Below are positions 17,745 to 26,407 of a stretch of DNA of 64,000 nucleotides, piece by piece. Each line of letters begins with the position of its first letter. The stretch's first letter is position 1. The notes under the pieces were generated by a model. That model searched no databases and had not been told where the DNA came from. It saw nothing but the letters and a program-made list of their open reading frames with translations. The position numbers were made by a program, and so were the translations under genes. The stretch is taken from assembly GCF_023242945.1 (NCBI RefSeq), contig NZ_JALKFT010000003.1:1-64000 (forward strand), written 5' to 3'. This DNA is from Frankia umida (GTDB lineage: Bacteria > Actinomycetota > Actinomycetes > Frankiales > Frankiaceae).

Positions 17745-18158
17745 ATGGATAGTGAAGACATGAACACTAATCGTGATCTCATCGCGGGCGTCTCGCCCTA
17801 CGAGGAGATCATCGGCTTCTCCCGCGCCGTGCGCGTAGGCGACCGGATCCTCGTCAGCGGTACCGGGCCCGTCTGGCCGGATGGCAGCGTGCCAGCAGAT
17901 GCCGCGGCCCAGGCCCGACGGTGCTTTCAGCTGGTCGAGGCGGCCCTGGCCCAGGCCGGCGCGGGCCTCGCGGACGTGGTGCGCACCCGGATGTATCTCA
18001 CCTCCGGTGCACATGCCGATGCTGTGGGCAAGGTGCACCGGGACCTGTTCGCGGGCACCCGCCCGGCCGCCACGATGGTGATCGTCAGCGGACTTCTTGA
18101 CGAACGTTGGGTTGTGGAAGTCGAAGCCGAGGCGATCCGTGGAGACTGCGAAACGTAG
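17745..18158 (+). CDS. RidA/YjgF-family enamine/imine deaminase
   Basis: A 137-residue RidA-type protein with the trimer-interface and active-site block: GDRILVSGTGPVWPDG, then VVRTRMYLTS (conserved Arg) and PAATMVIVSGL. Family members hydrolyse reactive 2-aminoacrylate and other enamines made by PLP enzymes. The ATG at 17745 is chosen because GAGGG lies 8 nt upstream; a second in-frame ATG at 17760 lacks a ribosome site. Which RidA subfamily it belongs to is not clear. Confidence 0.85.
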   Translation: MDSEDMNTNRDLIAGVSPYEEIIGFSRAVRVGDRILVSGTGPVWPDGSVPADAAAQARRCFQLVEAALAQAGAGLADVVRTRMYLTSGAHADAVGKVHRDLFAGTRPAATMVIVSGLLDERWVVEVEAEAIRGDCET

Positions 18159-18179
18159 TTCCAGGGTAGTGCGGCGGGA

Positions 18180-18539
18180 TCAGCGGGCCAGGACGGCGGC
18201 CCGCAGGCGGGAGACCGTGTCCTCGGCGTGCTCGTCACCGACGAGCAGGCGGCGGAACTCCGCCCCCGCACGCACCTCGACGACCACGGCGGGGCGGCCA
18301 CGGTAGACGGCGGCGAAGTCCCTGCCGTCCCGGGAGCGCCAGGTACCGAGCGCGATCACCCGCGGCAGACCCGTCCCGGGCAGACGCCACCCACGCAGTT
18401 CACCGAACGGCTCCGCCGACGTCCGCACGTCGAGCACCTCATCGAGCGCGACGGAGACGTCACCGCGCAGCGCACCGAGCCGCTCCAGGCCACACATTAC
18501 GACCTCGACCCGCTTGTCCCTTACTTCCAGGCTGGCCAT
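18180..18539 (-). CDS. conserved actinobacterial hypothetical protein
   Basis: A 119-residue soluble protein rich in beta-type sequence (VALDEVLDVRTS, LPRVIALGTWRSRDGRDFAAVYRGRPAVVVEV). The core RGWRLPGTGLP...GRDFAAVYRGRPAVV resembles a small family found across actinobacteria that I cannot name. No signal peptide, membrane helix or catalytic motif is visible. The ATG at 18539 has only a weak ribosome site. It sits between ridA and the GH15 gene. Confidence 0.65.
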   Translation of the reverse strand: MASLEVRDKRVEVVMCGLERLGALRGDVSVALDEVLDVRTSAEPFGELRGWRLPGTGLPRVIALGTWRSRDGRDFAAVYRGRPAVVVEVRAGAEFRRLLVGDEHAEDTVSRLRAAVLAR

Positions 18540-18647
18540 CCGTTCACGTTAGCCGTCCAGCCCCTCACCCTGAGGCGAAAGGCGACGACGCCCACTGTGC
18601 GAACGGGGCAGGGGACCGCGAACGGGGTCAGGTCGACGGCGGGCGGG

Positions 18648-20552
18648 TCAGGTGGACGGGGACGGGCGGGCGTAGGCCTCGGCGTCCTCGGCGCGGATCA
18701 CGTACATCACCGCGTTGATGAGCGCGAGGTGGGTGAACGCCTGGGGGAAGTTGCCGAGGTGCCGGCCGCTGTGCGGATCGATCTCCTCGGCGTAGAGGTC
18801 CAGCGGACTCGCGAGGCTCAGCAGCCGCTCGCACAGCTGGCGGGCACGCGCCAGCTCGCCGATCTCCACCAGCGCGGAGACCAGCCAGAACGAGCAGATC
18901 AGGAAGGCTCCCTCCTCGCCGGCCACCCCGTCGTCGGTCTCCTCGGTGCGGTAGCGCAGCACCAGACCGTCCTCGGAGAGCTCCTCGGCGATGGCGAGCA
19001 CGGTGGCCTTCACCCGATCGTCCGCGGCGGGCAGGAAGCCGAGCAGCGGCATCAGCAGCAGGGACGCGTCCAGCGCCGTCGAGCCGTAGAACTGGGTGAA
19101 CACGCCGCGATGGTCGACGCCCTGCGCACAGACATCGGCGTGGATCTCCTCGGCGATCGCCTTCCAGCGGGTCGCGGTCGAGAGGTCACCGCGCATCTGG
19201 GCGAGGCGGCGGCCGCGGTCGAGGGCGACCCAGCACATCATCTTCGAGGCCGTGAAGTGCTGTAGCGCGCCGCGGACCTCCCACATCCCGCAGTCCGGTT
19301 CACGCCAGTGCGCGGCGGCGGCCTCGACCAGCCGTACCAGCACCGGCCACAGCCGCTCCGAGAGGTAGTCCCGGGACCGGGTGTGCAGATACACCGAGTC
19401 CAGCACGACCCCCCACACGTCATGCTGACGTTGCAGGGCGGCGGCGTTCCCGACCCGTACCGGGGAGGCGCCCTCGTAGCCGGACAGATGGCCGAGGATC
19501 TCCTCGTCGATGCGCGGCTCACCGCCGACCCGGTACATCACCTGGATCTCGTCGTCATGTTCGGCGACGTCGGCGATGAACGAGAAGAAGTCGTTGGCCT
19601 CGTAGTCCAGACCCAGGGTGTAGAGCCCCCACAGGGCGAAGGCCGAGTCTCGCAGCCAGCTGAACCGGTAGTCCCAGTTGCGTTCGCCGTGCGGGGTCTC
19701 CGGCAGGGACGTGGTGGACGCCGCGAGCAGCGCGCCGGTCGGCGCGTAGGTCAACCCCTTGAGCGCCAGCGCGCTGCGCTGCAGATGCCGCCGCCACGGA
19801 TGGTCCGGGAACATCCCGTGGGAGAGCCACTGGCGCCAGAACTGCGTGGTGCGCTCCACCGCCTCGCAGGCCTGCGCGTAGGTACCCGGCAGCAGCGGAT
19901 CCTCGGCCCGCCAGGTCAGCGCGACGAAGGCCGTGTCCCCCTCCCGCAGGGTCGTGCGGGCCAGCGCCCGGCGGCCGTCGAAGCCGAGTCGCAGATCGGT
20001 ACGCAGTCGCAGGTTGACGCCGGTACCGGCGTGCCCGATGGCCCCGGACGAATAGTCCTCGGCCTCGTACTCCCACGACTCGGCGTGCCGGCCGTAGTCG
20101 AAGTTCGGTTCGCAGACCAGGCTCAGATCGACCGATCCGTGCTCGCAGCGGGCCAGCCGCAGCAGCACATGGTCGGCGTCCCAGTCGCTGGGGGTGCGCC
20201 GATGGGTATTGGATCGCCGATGGGTACGGTGCCAGGGCCCGACGACCAGGCAGTCGGTGACGATCAGCCAGCCGTTCGGGGTCTGCCAGGTCGTCTCGAG
20301 GATGTTCGTCCCCGGCAGGTAGCGTCGCCCGGCCGGGATCTGGGTCCGGTCCGGCCCGAACCGGAACCCGCCGGCCGAACGGTCCAGCACCGCGCCGAAC
20401 ACACTCGGCGCGTCCGGGCGCGGCACGCACATCCACTCGACGTTCCCGCTCGGCGCCACCAGGCAGGACGTCTCGCAGTCCGACAGAAACCCGTACTCGG
20501 CGATCGGCGGGAACGGGCTACCCCCACTACGCCGCACCGGAGCCTGTGCCAC
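18648..20552 (-). CDS. GH15-family glycoside hydrolase (glucoamylase/trehalase type)
   Basis: A 634-residue protein beginning FPPIAEYGFLSDCETSCLV, the N-terminal signature of actinobacterial GH15 proteins. Further conserved segments are GERNWDYRFSWLRDSAF and the (alpha/alpha)6-barrel stretches around ASPVRVGNAA and CWVALDRG. The GTG at 20552 is preceded by AGGAGG at 5 nt. Mycobacterial members of this cytoplasmic type include a trehalase, so trehalose or alpha-glucan hydrolysis is likely; the substrate cannot be fixed from sequence. No signal peptide. It is an insertion relative to the usual crgA-PH-rhomboid order. Confidence 0.88.
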   Translation of the reverse strand: MAQAPVRRSGGSPFPPIAEYGFLSDCETSCLVAPSGNVEWMCVPRPDAPSVFGAVLDRSAGGFRFGPDRTQIPAGRRYLPGTNILETTWQTPNGWLIVTDCLVVGPWHRTHRRSNTHRRTPSDWDADHVLLRLARCEHGSVDLSLVCEPNFDYGRHAESWEYEAEDYSSGAIGHAGTGVNLRLRTDLRLGFDGRRALARTTLREGDTAFVALTWRAEDPLLPGTYAQACEAVERTTQFWRQWLSHGMFPDHPWRRHLQRSALALKGLTYAPTGALLAASTTSLPETPHGERNWDYRFSWLRDSAFALWGLYTLGLDYEANDFFSFIADVAEHDDEIQVMYRVGGEPRIDEEILGHLSGYEGASPVRVGNAAALQRQHDVWGVVLDSVYLHTRSRDYLSERLWPVLVRLVEAAAAHWREPDCGMWEVRGALQHFTASKMMCWVALDRGRRLAQMRGDLSTATRWKAIAEEIHADVCAQGVDHRGVFTQFYGSTALDASLLLMPLLGFLPAADDRVKATVLAIAEELSEDGLVLRYRTEETDDGVAGEEGAFLICSFWLVSALVEIGELARARQLCERLLSLASPLDLYAEEIDPHSGRHLGNFPQAFTHLALINAVMYVIRAEDAEAYARPSPST

Positions 20553-20702
20553 CTGAACCTCCTGCCACCCACGGCATCCATCCCACCTCGCCACCCAGGA
20601 TGAACACATAGCGTCATTGCGAGATTGCGAATAGTAGCCGATCGGGTGGGCGGCGCAAGGACCGCGTCACAGTGGCGGCCCCGGGTGTGGTTGCGTGGGG
20701 TC

Positions 20703-21179
20703 GTGACCCCACCCGACCCATCCGACCGGCCCGATCGTGTGGGCTCGGTGTCCTGGTCGCCGCCGCTGTGGCGGGTGGCGCTCTACGCCCTGGGCTGCAC
20801 GCTGGCGGCGTTGGTCGCCGCGATCGGCTCGCTCGCCACCCGACTCGAGCAGCTCGACGGCGCCGGACGGCTGTTGCTGGGCGTGCTCGCCGCCGGCCTT
20901 GGCACCCTGGCCGTGCGGGACCTCCTGGCCCGGCCGACCCTGCTGGTCGACGCCGGCGGTCTCACCCTCGTGGACGGCCTACGCCGCCGCCAGCTGCCCT
21001 GGGCCGCCGTGCTGTCGGTACGAGCCGGCACCGTCACCCACAACCGGCGGGCGGTGCACCTGCGCACCCTGGAGATCGAGACGATCGACGGGCCGATCCT
21101 GCTCACCCGCCGCCAGCTCGGCACCGACCCGGCCCCCATCGCCGAGTGCGTCGAGCAGATCCGCCGCAGGTCCCCCTGA
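20703..21179 (+). CDS. PH-domain membrane protein (Rv0010c-like)
   Basis: About 158 residues with two membrane helices (about 24-46 and 57-76) followed by a bacterial PH-like domain (about 77-158: TLLVDAGGLTLVDGLRRRQLPW...VLSVRAG...LEIETIDGPILLTRRQLG). The synteny crgA / PH protein / rhomboid / ppiA matches other actinobacteria. The GTG at 20703 is a likely start, though the open frame extends to 20625 and ribosome sites are weak. The function is unknown; the cytoplasmic PH fold suggests protein binding at the membrane. Confidence 0.75.
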   Translation: MTPPDPSDRPDRVGSVSWSPPLWRVALYALGCTLAALVAAIGSLATRLEQLDGAGRLLLGVLAAGLGTLAVRDLLARPTLLVDAGGLTLVDGLRRRQLPWAAVLSVRAGTVTHNRRAVHLRTLEIETIDGPILLTRRQLGTDPAPIAECVEQIRRRSP

Positions 21180-21275
21180 CTCCCCCACCGCCACCGCCCC
21201 ACCCCGCCCGACCCCGCCCAGGGCGGCATCGCACGAGCACCCTCAGGCGCCCGAGCCGCCGGTCCGAGGTCGGGT

Positions 21276-22469
21276 TCAGGTGAGCGCGGCGGACCTGGCC
21301 AACGCCGCCAGGAGCAGAACCGCGAGGATGCCCAGCACACCACCGGCCTGTAGCCGGGCGTGGCGGGGCGGCACGTAGGCGTACAGAAGGCCGACCAGGA
21401 TGCCGACGGCCAGGCCGCCCAGATGGCCCCACTTGTCGATGCCGCTGAGGGTGAACGTGATCAGAAGGTTGATCCCGATGACCACGAGGATCTGGGTCGA
21501 GTCGATCCGCAGTCGCCGGGCGATCACGTAGTAGGCGGCGAAGAACGCGAAGATCGCGGTGGACGCACCGACCGAGAAGGTGCCCCGGCCACCGAGCAGA
21601 TAGCTCAGCGTGTTGCCGCCGACCGCGCCGACCACGAACAGCGCCAGGTAGCGGACCCGGCCGAGCAGCGCCTCCAGCTGGAAGCCCAGCAGGAACAGCG
21701 CGTACATGTTGAACAGGATGTGCAGCACACTCGCGTGCAGGAACGCCGCGGTCAGCAGCCGGTAGTACTGGTCGTCGACCGCGATCTGGTAGCCGTTCAT
21801 CGCGAAGCGCTCGGTGAACTCGTTGTACCGGTCGCTGCTGCTCAGACCGGGCGCGCCCTGAAGGAAATAGGCGACAACGCAGGCCACGATGAGGCTCTGG
21901 GTGACCAGGGCCTGCCGGGCCTGGCCCGCCCGCCCGCCGAGCACGGTGCGTGGGTCCCGCTGCGCGGGTCGCCCGGCGCCTCCGTTGTGGCCTCCGGACG
22001 ACGAATCGCCCCGGCCCTCCTCGGGACAGTGGAACCCGACGGCGGCGGGGCGCATGCAGTCCGGGCAGATCGGCCGGCCGCAACGCTGGCAGCTGACGTA
22101 CGTCTCCCGGTCGGTGTGCCGGTAGCAGTGCGGTGCCACCACCGGCTCGGACGTCCCACCCGAACCCGGACCGCCCCAGCCAGGACCGCCCGGGCCCGGA
22201 CCGCCCCAGCCCGGACCGCCCGGGCCTGGGCCGCCCCAGCCCGGACCGCCCGGGCCTGGGCCGCCCCAGCCCGGACCGCCTGGGCTGTCCGGGCCGCCTG
22301 GCTGGGGGGGCGGGGTCCAGCCCTGCTGGCCGGGCGGCGGGCCTACATCCGGCCGCCAGCCGGGGAGTGGCGATCCCCCGGGGCCACCTGGGCCTGGGGG
22401 TGACGCGCCGGAGCCTGGTGCGAACGGGTCCCGACCCGGCTCACTGGCCGACTCCGGCGGTGCGCCCAT
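21276..22469 (-). CDS. rhomboid intramembrane serine protease with N-terminal zinc-binding module
   Basis: A 397-residue protein. Residues 1-105 are a Gly/Pro/Trp-rich cytoplasmic region with 10-residue repeats, followed by a B-box/zinc-ribbon-like segment (HCYRHTDRETYVSCQRCGRPICPDC). Six or seven membrane helices follow. The catalytic serine is Ser303 in VGASTAIF and the catalytic histidine is His349 in KWGHLGG; HASVLHILFNMYAL is the conserved second-helix motif. It cleaves transmembrane substrates within the bilayer. Its position beside ppiA is conserved in Streptomyces and relatives. Confidence 0.92.
   Translation of the reverse strand: MGAPPESASEPGRDPFAPGSGASPPGPGGPGGSPLPGWRPDVGPPPGQQGWTPPPQPGGPDSPGGPGWGGPGPGGPGWGGPGPGGPGWGGPGPGGPGWGGPGSGGTSEPVVAPHCYRHTDRETYVSCQRCGRPICPDCMRPAAVGFHCPEEGRGDSSSGGHNGGAGRPAQRDPRTVLGGRAGQARQALVTQSLIVACVVAYFLQGAPGLSSSDRYNEFTERFAMNGYQIAVDDQYYRLLTAAFLHASVLHILFNMYALFLLGFQLEALLGRVRYLALFVVGAVGGNTLSYLLGGRGTFSVGASTAIFAFFAAYYVIARRLRIDSTQILVVIGINLLITFTLSGIDKWGHLGGLAVGILVGLLYAYVPPRHARLQAGGVLGILAVLLLAALARSAALT
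22171..22281. repeat. 30-bp tandem repeat inside the rhomboid gene
   Basis: 3.7 copies of a 30-bp unit (22171-22200, 22201-22230, 22231-22260, partial 22261-22281). Copies two and three are identical. It encodes 10-residue PGWGGPGPGG units, so changes in copy number keep the frame. Confidence 0.85.
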
Positions 22470-22506
22470 CGTTGCAACCCCTGTGTGAGCCCGGACCGCC
22501 AGCCCG

Positions 22507-23034
22507 TCAGGCCTGTCGGCGATCGATGACGATCTCGGTGATGGAGATGTCCTTCTTCGGCCGGTCCTGCGCGCCGGTGGGCGCCTTGGCGATCGCGTCC
22601 ACGATCTCGGTGCCGCGGACGACCTCGCCGAAGATGGTGTGCTTGCCGGTGAGCCACGCCGTCGGCGCCACCGTGACGAAGAACTGCGAGCCGTTCGTCC
22701 CCGGACCCGAGTTCGCCATGGCGAGCAGGTAGGGCCGGGTGAAGGCGAGGTCGGGGTGGAACTCGTCGGCGAACTTGTAGCCCGGGCCGCCCCGACCGGA
22801 GCCCAGCGGGTCGCCGCCCTGGATCATGAAGTCCGGGATGACCCGGTGGAAGATCGTGCCGTTGTAGAGCGAGGTGCCCGCCTTGCGCTCGCCGGTCGAC
22901 GGGTCGGTCCACTCCTGCTCGCCGGTGGCAAGGCCGACGAAGTTACGAACGGTCTTGGGAGCGTGGTCGGGGAACAGGCGGATCTCGATGTCCCCCGCGG
23001 TCGTGCGCAGCGTCGCGTACAGCTCCTCGGCCAT
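22507..23034 (-). CDS. ppiA: cyclophilin-type peptidyl-prolyl cis-trans isomerase
   Basis: A 175-residue single-domain cyclophilin without signal peptide. Conserved active-site segments are FHRVIPDFMIQGGDP (catalytic Arg), ANSGPGTNGSQFFV and HTIFGEVV. It accelerates prolyl isomerisation in cytoplasmic proteins. Its place next to the rhomboid gene is conserved (Rv0009 in M. tuberculosis). Confidence 0.95.
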   Translation of the reverse strand: MAEELYATLRTTAGDIEIRLFPDHAPKTVRNFVGLATGEQEWTDPSTGERKAGTSLYNGTIFHRVIPDFMIQGGDPLGSGRGGPGYKFADEFHPDLAFTRPYLLAMANSGPGTNGSQFFVTVAPTAWLTGKHTIFGEVVRGTEIVDAIAKAPTGAQDRPKKDISITEIVIDRRQA

Positions 23035-23404
23035 GAGGCTCTCTTCTCTTCAGGTCGGGTCTGTTCAGTTCGGGCCTGCTCGGGCCGGGTTCGGTGTCCG
23101 GTCGGTGCGGTGTCCGCTCAGACGGCACCCTGGCCGGTCCCGATCGTATGCGCCCGGCGCGTCCACGTTGCGCGAGTCCACGCTCAGTAGCCATTCAGAC
23201 GCACCTGGGTAGGCCCACATCCGGGCACGTCTGACTCCACCGGACGCCCGTGGACGCACCCCCGGCAGGCCGGTCAGGACGGCGTGACACGCCTGGCAGG
23301 CAACTGCGCGTTGGAGAGGGCGGGTAGCGGGGTACGGCACACTGCACAGAGATCTTGACCCACCCCCCACGGCCCACTGTGCACGGCAGACAGGGAAGGA
23401 CGCC
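23035..23404. other. divergent intergenic region between ppiA and a coiled-coil membrane protein gene
   Basis: About 370 bp that must hold promoters for both directions. The first 80 bp carry imperfect TTCGGG/GGTCGG repeats. I see no convincing -35/-10 pair, RNA gene or operator. Confidence 0.5.
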
Positions 23405-24253
23405 ATGAGTACGACGCTGAAGGACCGTATCTCGCACGTCACCGACACCGCGCCGGTCAGCGGGATCTCGGACGCCGCACGCCACGCCGCCGACGCCGCG
23501 GGGAGCGCCGCACACCGGGCGGCGAGCATCGCCGGTGACACGGCGGGCACCGCGGCCTCCGCCACCCGGGACGCCGGGGCCAGCGTCGCCCACCTCGTCT
23601 CCGACGCCTCCGGGTCCGCCGTCCGCGGCGGTGCCGCGGCGCAGCGGGCGGCCGGGCGCACCGCGGGCAAGGCGGCCGGCAAAGCCGTCAAGGCCTCCGG
23701 CCGGGCCGGTCGCAAGGTCGAGAAGGCCCGCTCGCGGGCGGAACTCACCGCTGAGCGCGCCCGCGCCACCACGGAGATCCGCGCCGAGCGGCAGCGTTCC
23801 CACCGGGCCGTCGCGGCCGAGACCAAGGCTCGCCTCGAAGCCGACAAGGCCCAGCAGATCCTCGAGAAGCGCCTGGCGAAGGCCGAGACGAAGCTCGCCC
23901 GGGTGAGCCGCCACCGCCGCCGCGGCACACTGGCCATCCTCCTGCTCGGCGCTGGTGCCGCTGGCACCGTCGCCGCGCGCCGCTACCTGGCGCAGCGCGG
24001 CAGCGACGCGCTCGGCACCGAGCCCGAGCCCATCCCCACCCCGCTGTCCACCCCCGGCACATCCACCACGGGCGCCGCCCCCACCGGAACGTCCACCACG
24101 GGCACGTCCGGCACCGGGACGTCCGCCACCGGCACCAGCCCGCTGGCCGCCGGCAGCTTCGACGATCGCCTGCGCGCCTCGTCCAACAGCCTCGAGGAAA
24201 TGCCCGGCGTGGACACCACGCGCAGCGAGATCAGCCGTCCCGGCCCCCGCTGA
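23405..24253 (+). CDS. Ala-rich helical protein with one membrane segment
   Basis: A 282-residue protein. Residues 15-100 are Ala/Gly-rich amphipathic helix (repeated AADAAG/AHRAAS-type units), 100-170 a highly charged coiled coil (Arg/Glu/Lys/Ala), and about 177-198 a hydrophobic helix. A Thr/Ser/Pro/Gly tail follows, with repeated TGTS units near 220-250. GGAAGG precedes the ATG by about 6 nt. I do not recognise a family; the layout resembles LEA-like or envelope-spacing proteins only in composition, and I assign no function. Confidence 0.65.
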   Translation: MSTTLKDRISHVTDTAPVSGISDAARHAADAAGSAAHRAASIAGDTAGTAASATRDAGASVAHLVSDASGSAVRGGAAAQRAAGRTAGKAAGKAVKASGRAGRKVEKARSRAELTAERARATTEIRAERQRSHRAVAAETKARLEADKAQQILEKRLAKAETKLARVSRHRRRGTLAILLLGAGAAGTVAARRYLAQRGSDALGTEPEPIPTPLSTPGTSTTGAAPTGTSTTGTSGTGTSATGTSPLAAGSFDDRLRASSNSLEEMPGVDTTRSEISRPGPR

Positions 24254-24300
24254 CCCACATCTTCGGCTGTCTGCTCACCCGCCGGGAACCGCTGGCTCGC

Positions 24301-26190
24301 TCAGCGGTCTCCCGGTGTGTCGGTGCTGGCGAACAACGGCAGTCGCCGCCGGTAGGCACCGGGAGCGGACGAGGGCACGGCCGGCCGGGCCGGTTCGGGC
24401 GGCTCGACCCGCTGGTAGGACTCACCCAGCGGCGGACGTGGATCGACCTCGCCCCGGTTGGGCCAGAACGCCATGGCCCGTTCGGCCTGGGCGGTGATCG
24501 TCAACGAGGGGTTCGCCCCGATGTTCGCCGTGACGGCGGCACCGTCGACCACGTGCAGGCCCGGATGCCCGAACACCCGGTGGTAGGGATCGATCACGCC
24601 CTGGGTGGGGTCGGTGCCGATGACCGCACCGCCGAGGATGTGCGCGGTCAGGGGGACGTCCACGAGTTCACCGATGAAACCGCGCGGATGTCCGCCGATC
24701 CGGTCGGCGACCCGGCGGGCGGCGTCGTTGCCGGCCGGCAGCCAGGACGGGTTCGGCTCGCCGTGGCCCTGCCCGCTGGTCAGCCACCGTAGCCCGAGCG
24801 GGCCCTGGCGCAGACGCACCGTCAGCGAGTTGTTCTGCGCCTGCATGACCAGCACGATCATGGTCCGTTCGGACCAGCGCCACGGCAGCCCGGCCATCGC
24901 CTGGTACGGATGGACGGCGATCTTCCGCAGCACCTTCAGCCAGCGCGGCCATCGGCCGCCCCCGTCCGTCATGGGCAGGCTGAACAGGGCCATCAGGTTG
25001 CTACCTCGCCCGTAGCGGACGGGTTCCACGTGGGTGTGGTCGTCCGGATAGAACGACGACGTGATCGCGACACCCTGGGTGACCCGACGGTCCGCGCGGT
25101 GCCGGCTCGCTCCGAGGATCGACTCGGAGTTCGTCCGGGTGAGCTCCCCCAGCCGATCCGACAGCCCCGGCAGGTCCCCCCGCTCACGCCCGAGGTGCAG
25201 CAACCGCTGGGTGCCCAGGGTGCCTGCGGCGAACACCACCTGCTCCGTGACCAACGTCCGCTGCTGGCGTTGTTGGCGCCGCTGCCGCGGGCGCCGCCAC
25301 CAGCCCGCCAGGCCGGTGTCTCGGCCGGCCGCGGCACGCTGACGCGCGTCCCGGACGGGTGCCGTGACAATGTCGATCTCGTAGCCGCCACCTGGCCGGG
25401 GACGCACCGCGGTCACCGTCGTGTCGGCGAGGATGCGGGCGCCGGCCCGCTCGGCGAGCCACAGGTAGTTGCGGTCCAGGCTGTTCTTGGCACCGCGACG
25501 GCAGCCCGTCATGCACTCGCCGCACTCGACGCAGCCCGTCCGGCTCGGGCCGGCCCCACCGAAGTACGGGTCGGCCACGGTGACGCCCGGCTCCTGCTGC
25601 CCGTCCCGCCCGAAGAACACCCCCACGCGGGCCGGCCCGCAGCTCGCACCGACGCCGAGCTCCTCGGCGACGCCGCGGAACACCTCGTCGGCGTAGGTCG
25701 TGGACGGGTTCGCCACCACCCCCAGCATCCGTTCGGCCTGGTCGTAGTGGGGCGCGAGTTCCGCCCGCCAGTCGGTGATGTCCCGCCACTGCGGATCGGT
25801 GTAGAACGCGTCGAGCGGCCGGTACAGCGTGTTCGCGTAGACCACCGAGCCGCCGCCCACCGCCGTCCCGGACAGGACGAGCACCCGCCCCAGCCACGTG
25901 ATCTTCTGAATCCCGCGGCAGCCGATCTGCGGCAGCCACAGGTATCGCCGCAGATCCCAGTTGGTGCGGGGCAGCGTCTCCGCCGTGAAGCGGCGCCCCG
26001 CCTCCACCACGAGGACCCGGTACCCCTTCTCCGCCAGCCGAAGTGCGCTGACGCTTCCCCCGAAACCGCTACCGATCACAACCACATCGATGCCGGACGT
26101 GCCCTCGCCGTCCGGCCCGGTCTCGTCGCTGGCTTCGGCGGGCCCGCCGACCCGGGGGTCAGGACGCCTTCGGAACGGACCGATCGCCAT
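24301..26190 (-). CDS. GMC-family FAD oxidoreductase (cholesterol-oxidase-like)
   Basis: A 629-residue flavoprotein. The FAD-binding Rossmann motif GSGFGG (about residues 37-42) is followed by VVEAGRR, and the C-terminal GMC signature lies in HVVDGAAVTANIGANPSLTITA with upstream HILGGAVIG. A cysteine-rich segment CVECGECMTGC followed by RRGAKNSLDRNYL is typical of the actinobacterial ChoD-like subgroup. The ATG at 26190 has AGGTGG 5 nt upstream. It is probably a sterol/alcohol oxidase or dehydrogenase; the substrate is not determined and Frankia is not known to need cholesterol. The stop converges on the coiled-coil gene (24253). Confidence 0.85.
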   Translation of the reverse strand: MAIGPFRRRPDPRVGGPAEASDETGPDGEGTSGIDVVVIGSGFGGSVSALRLAEKGYRVLVVEAGRRFTAETLPRTNWDLRRYLWLPQIGCRGIQKITWLGRVLVLSGTAVGGGSVVYANTLYRPLDAFYTDPQWRDITDWRAELAPHYDQAERMLGVVANPSTTYADEVFRGVAEELGVGASCGPARVGVFFGRDGQQEPGVTVADPYFGGAGPSRTGCVECGECMTGCRRGAKNSLDRNYLWLAERAGARILADTTVTAVRPRPGGGYEIDIVTAPVRDARQRAAAGRDTGLAGWWRRPRQRRQQRQQRTLVTEQVVFAAGTLGTQRLLHLGRERGDLPGLSDRLGELTRTNSESILGASRHRADRRVTQGVAITSSFYPDDHTHVEPVRYGRGSNLMALFSLPMTDGGGRWPRWLKVLRKIAVHPYQAMAGLPWRWSERTMIVLVMQAQNNSLTVRLRQGPLGLRWLTSGQGHGEPNPSWLPAGNDAARRVADRIGGHPRGFIGELVDVPLTAHILGGAVIGTDPTQGVIDPYHRVFGHPGLHVVDGAAVTANIGANPSLTITAQAERAMAFWPNRGEVDPRPPLGESYQRVEPPEPARPAVPSSAPGAYRRRLPLFASTDTPGDR

Positions 26191-26407
26191 GCTCGCCACC
26201 TACCGCGCTCGCTGCCGCCCACCCCTGACGTGCCGATCCGACCCCACCACGGCGCACCGGTCGACCCGCGATGACGTCAACGACGCGCCGTCCGACTACG
26301 TTCCCCGACCGCGACGCCGACGCCGTAACGCTCGGCGACCCGAAAACTCGCGGCCGGGGAGGTCGGGCCCGGGGAGGCCAGGGCCTGGCAGGTCGCGGTA
26401 CGTGAGG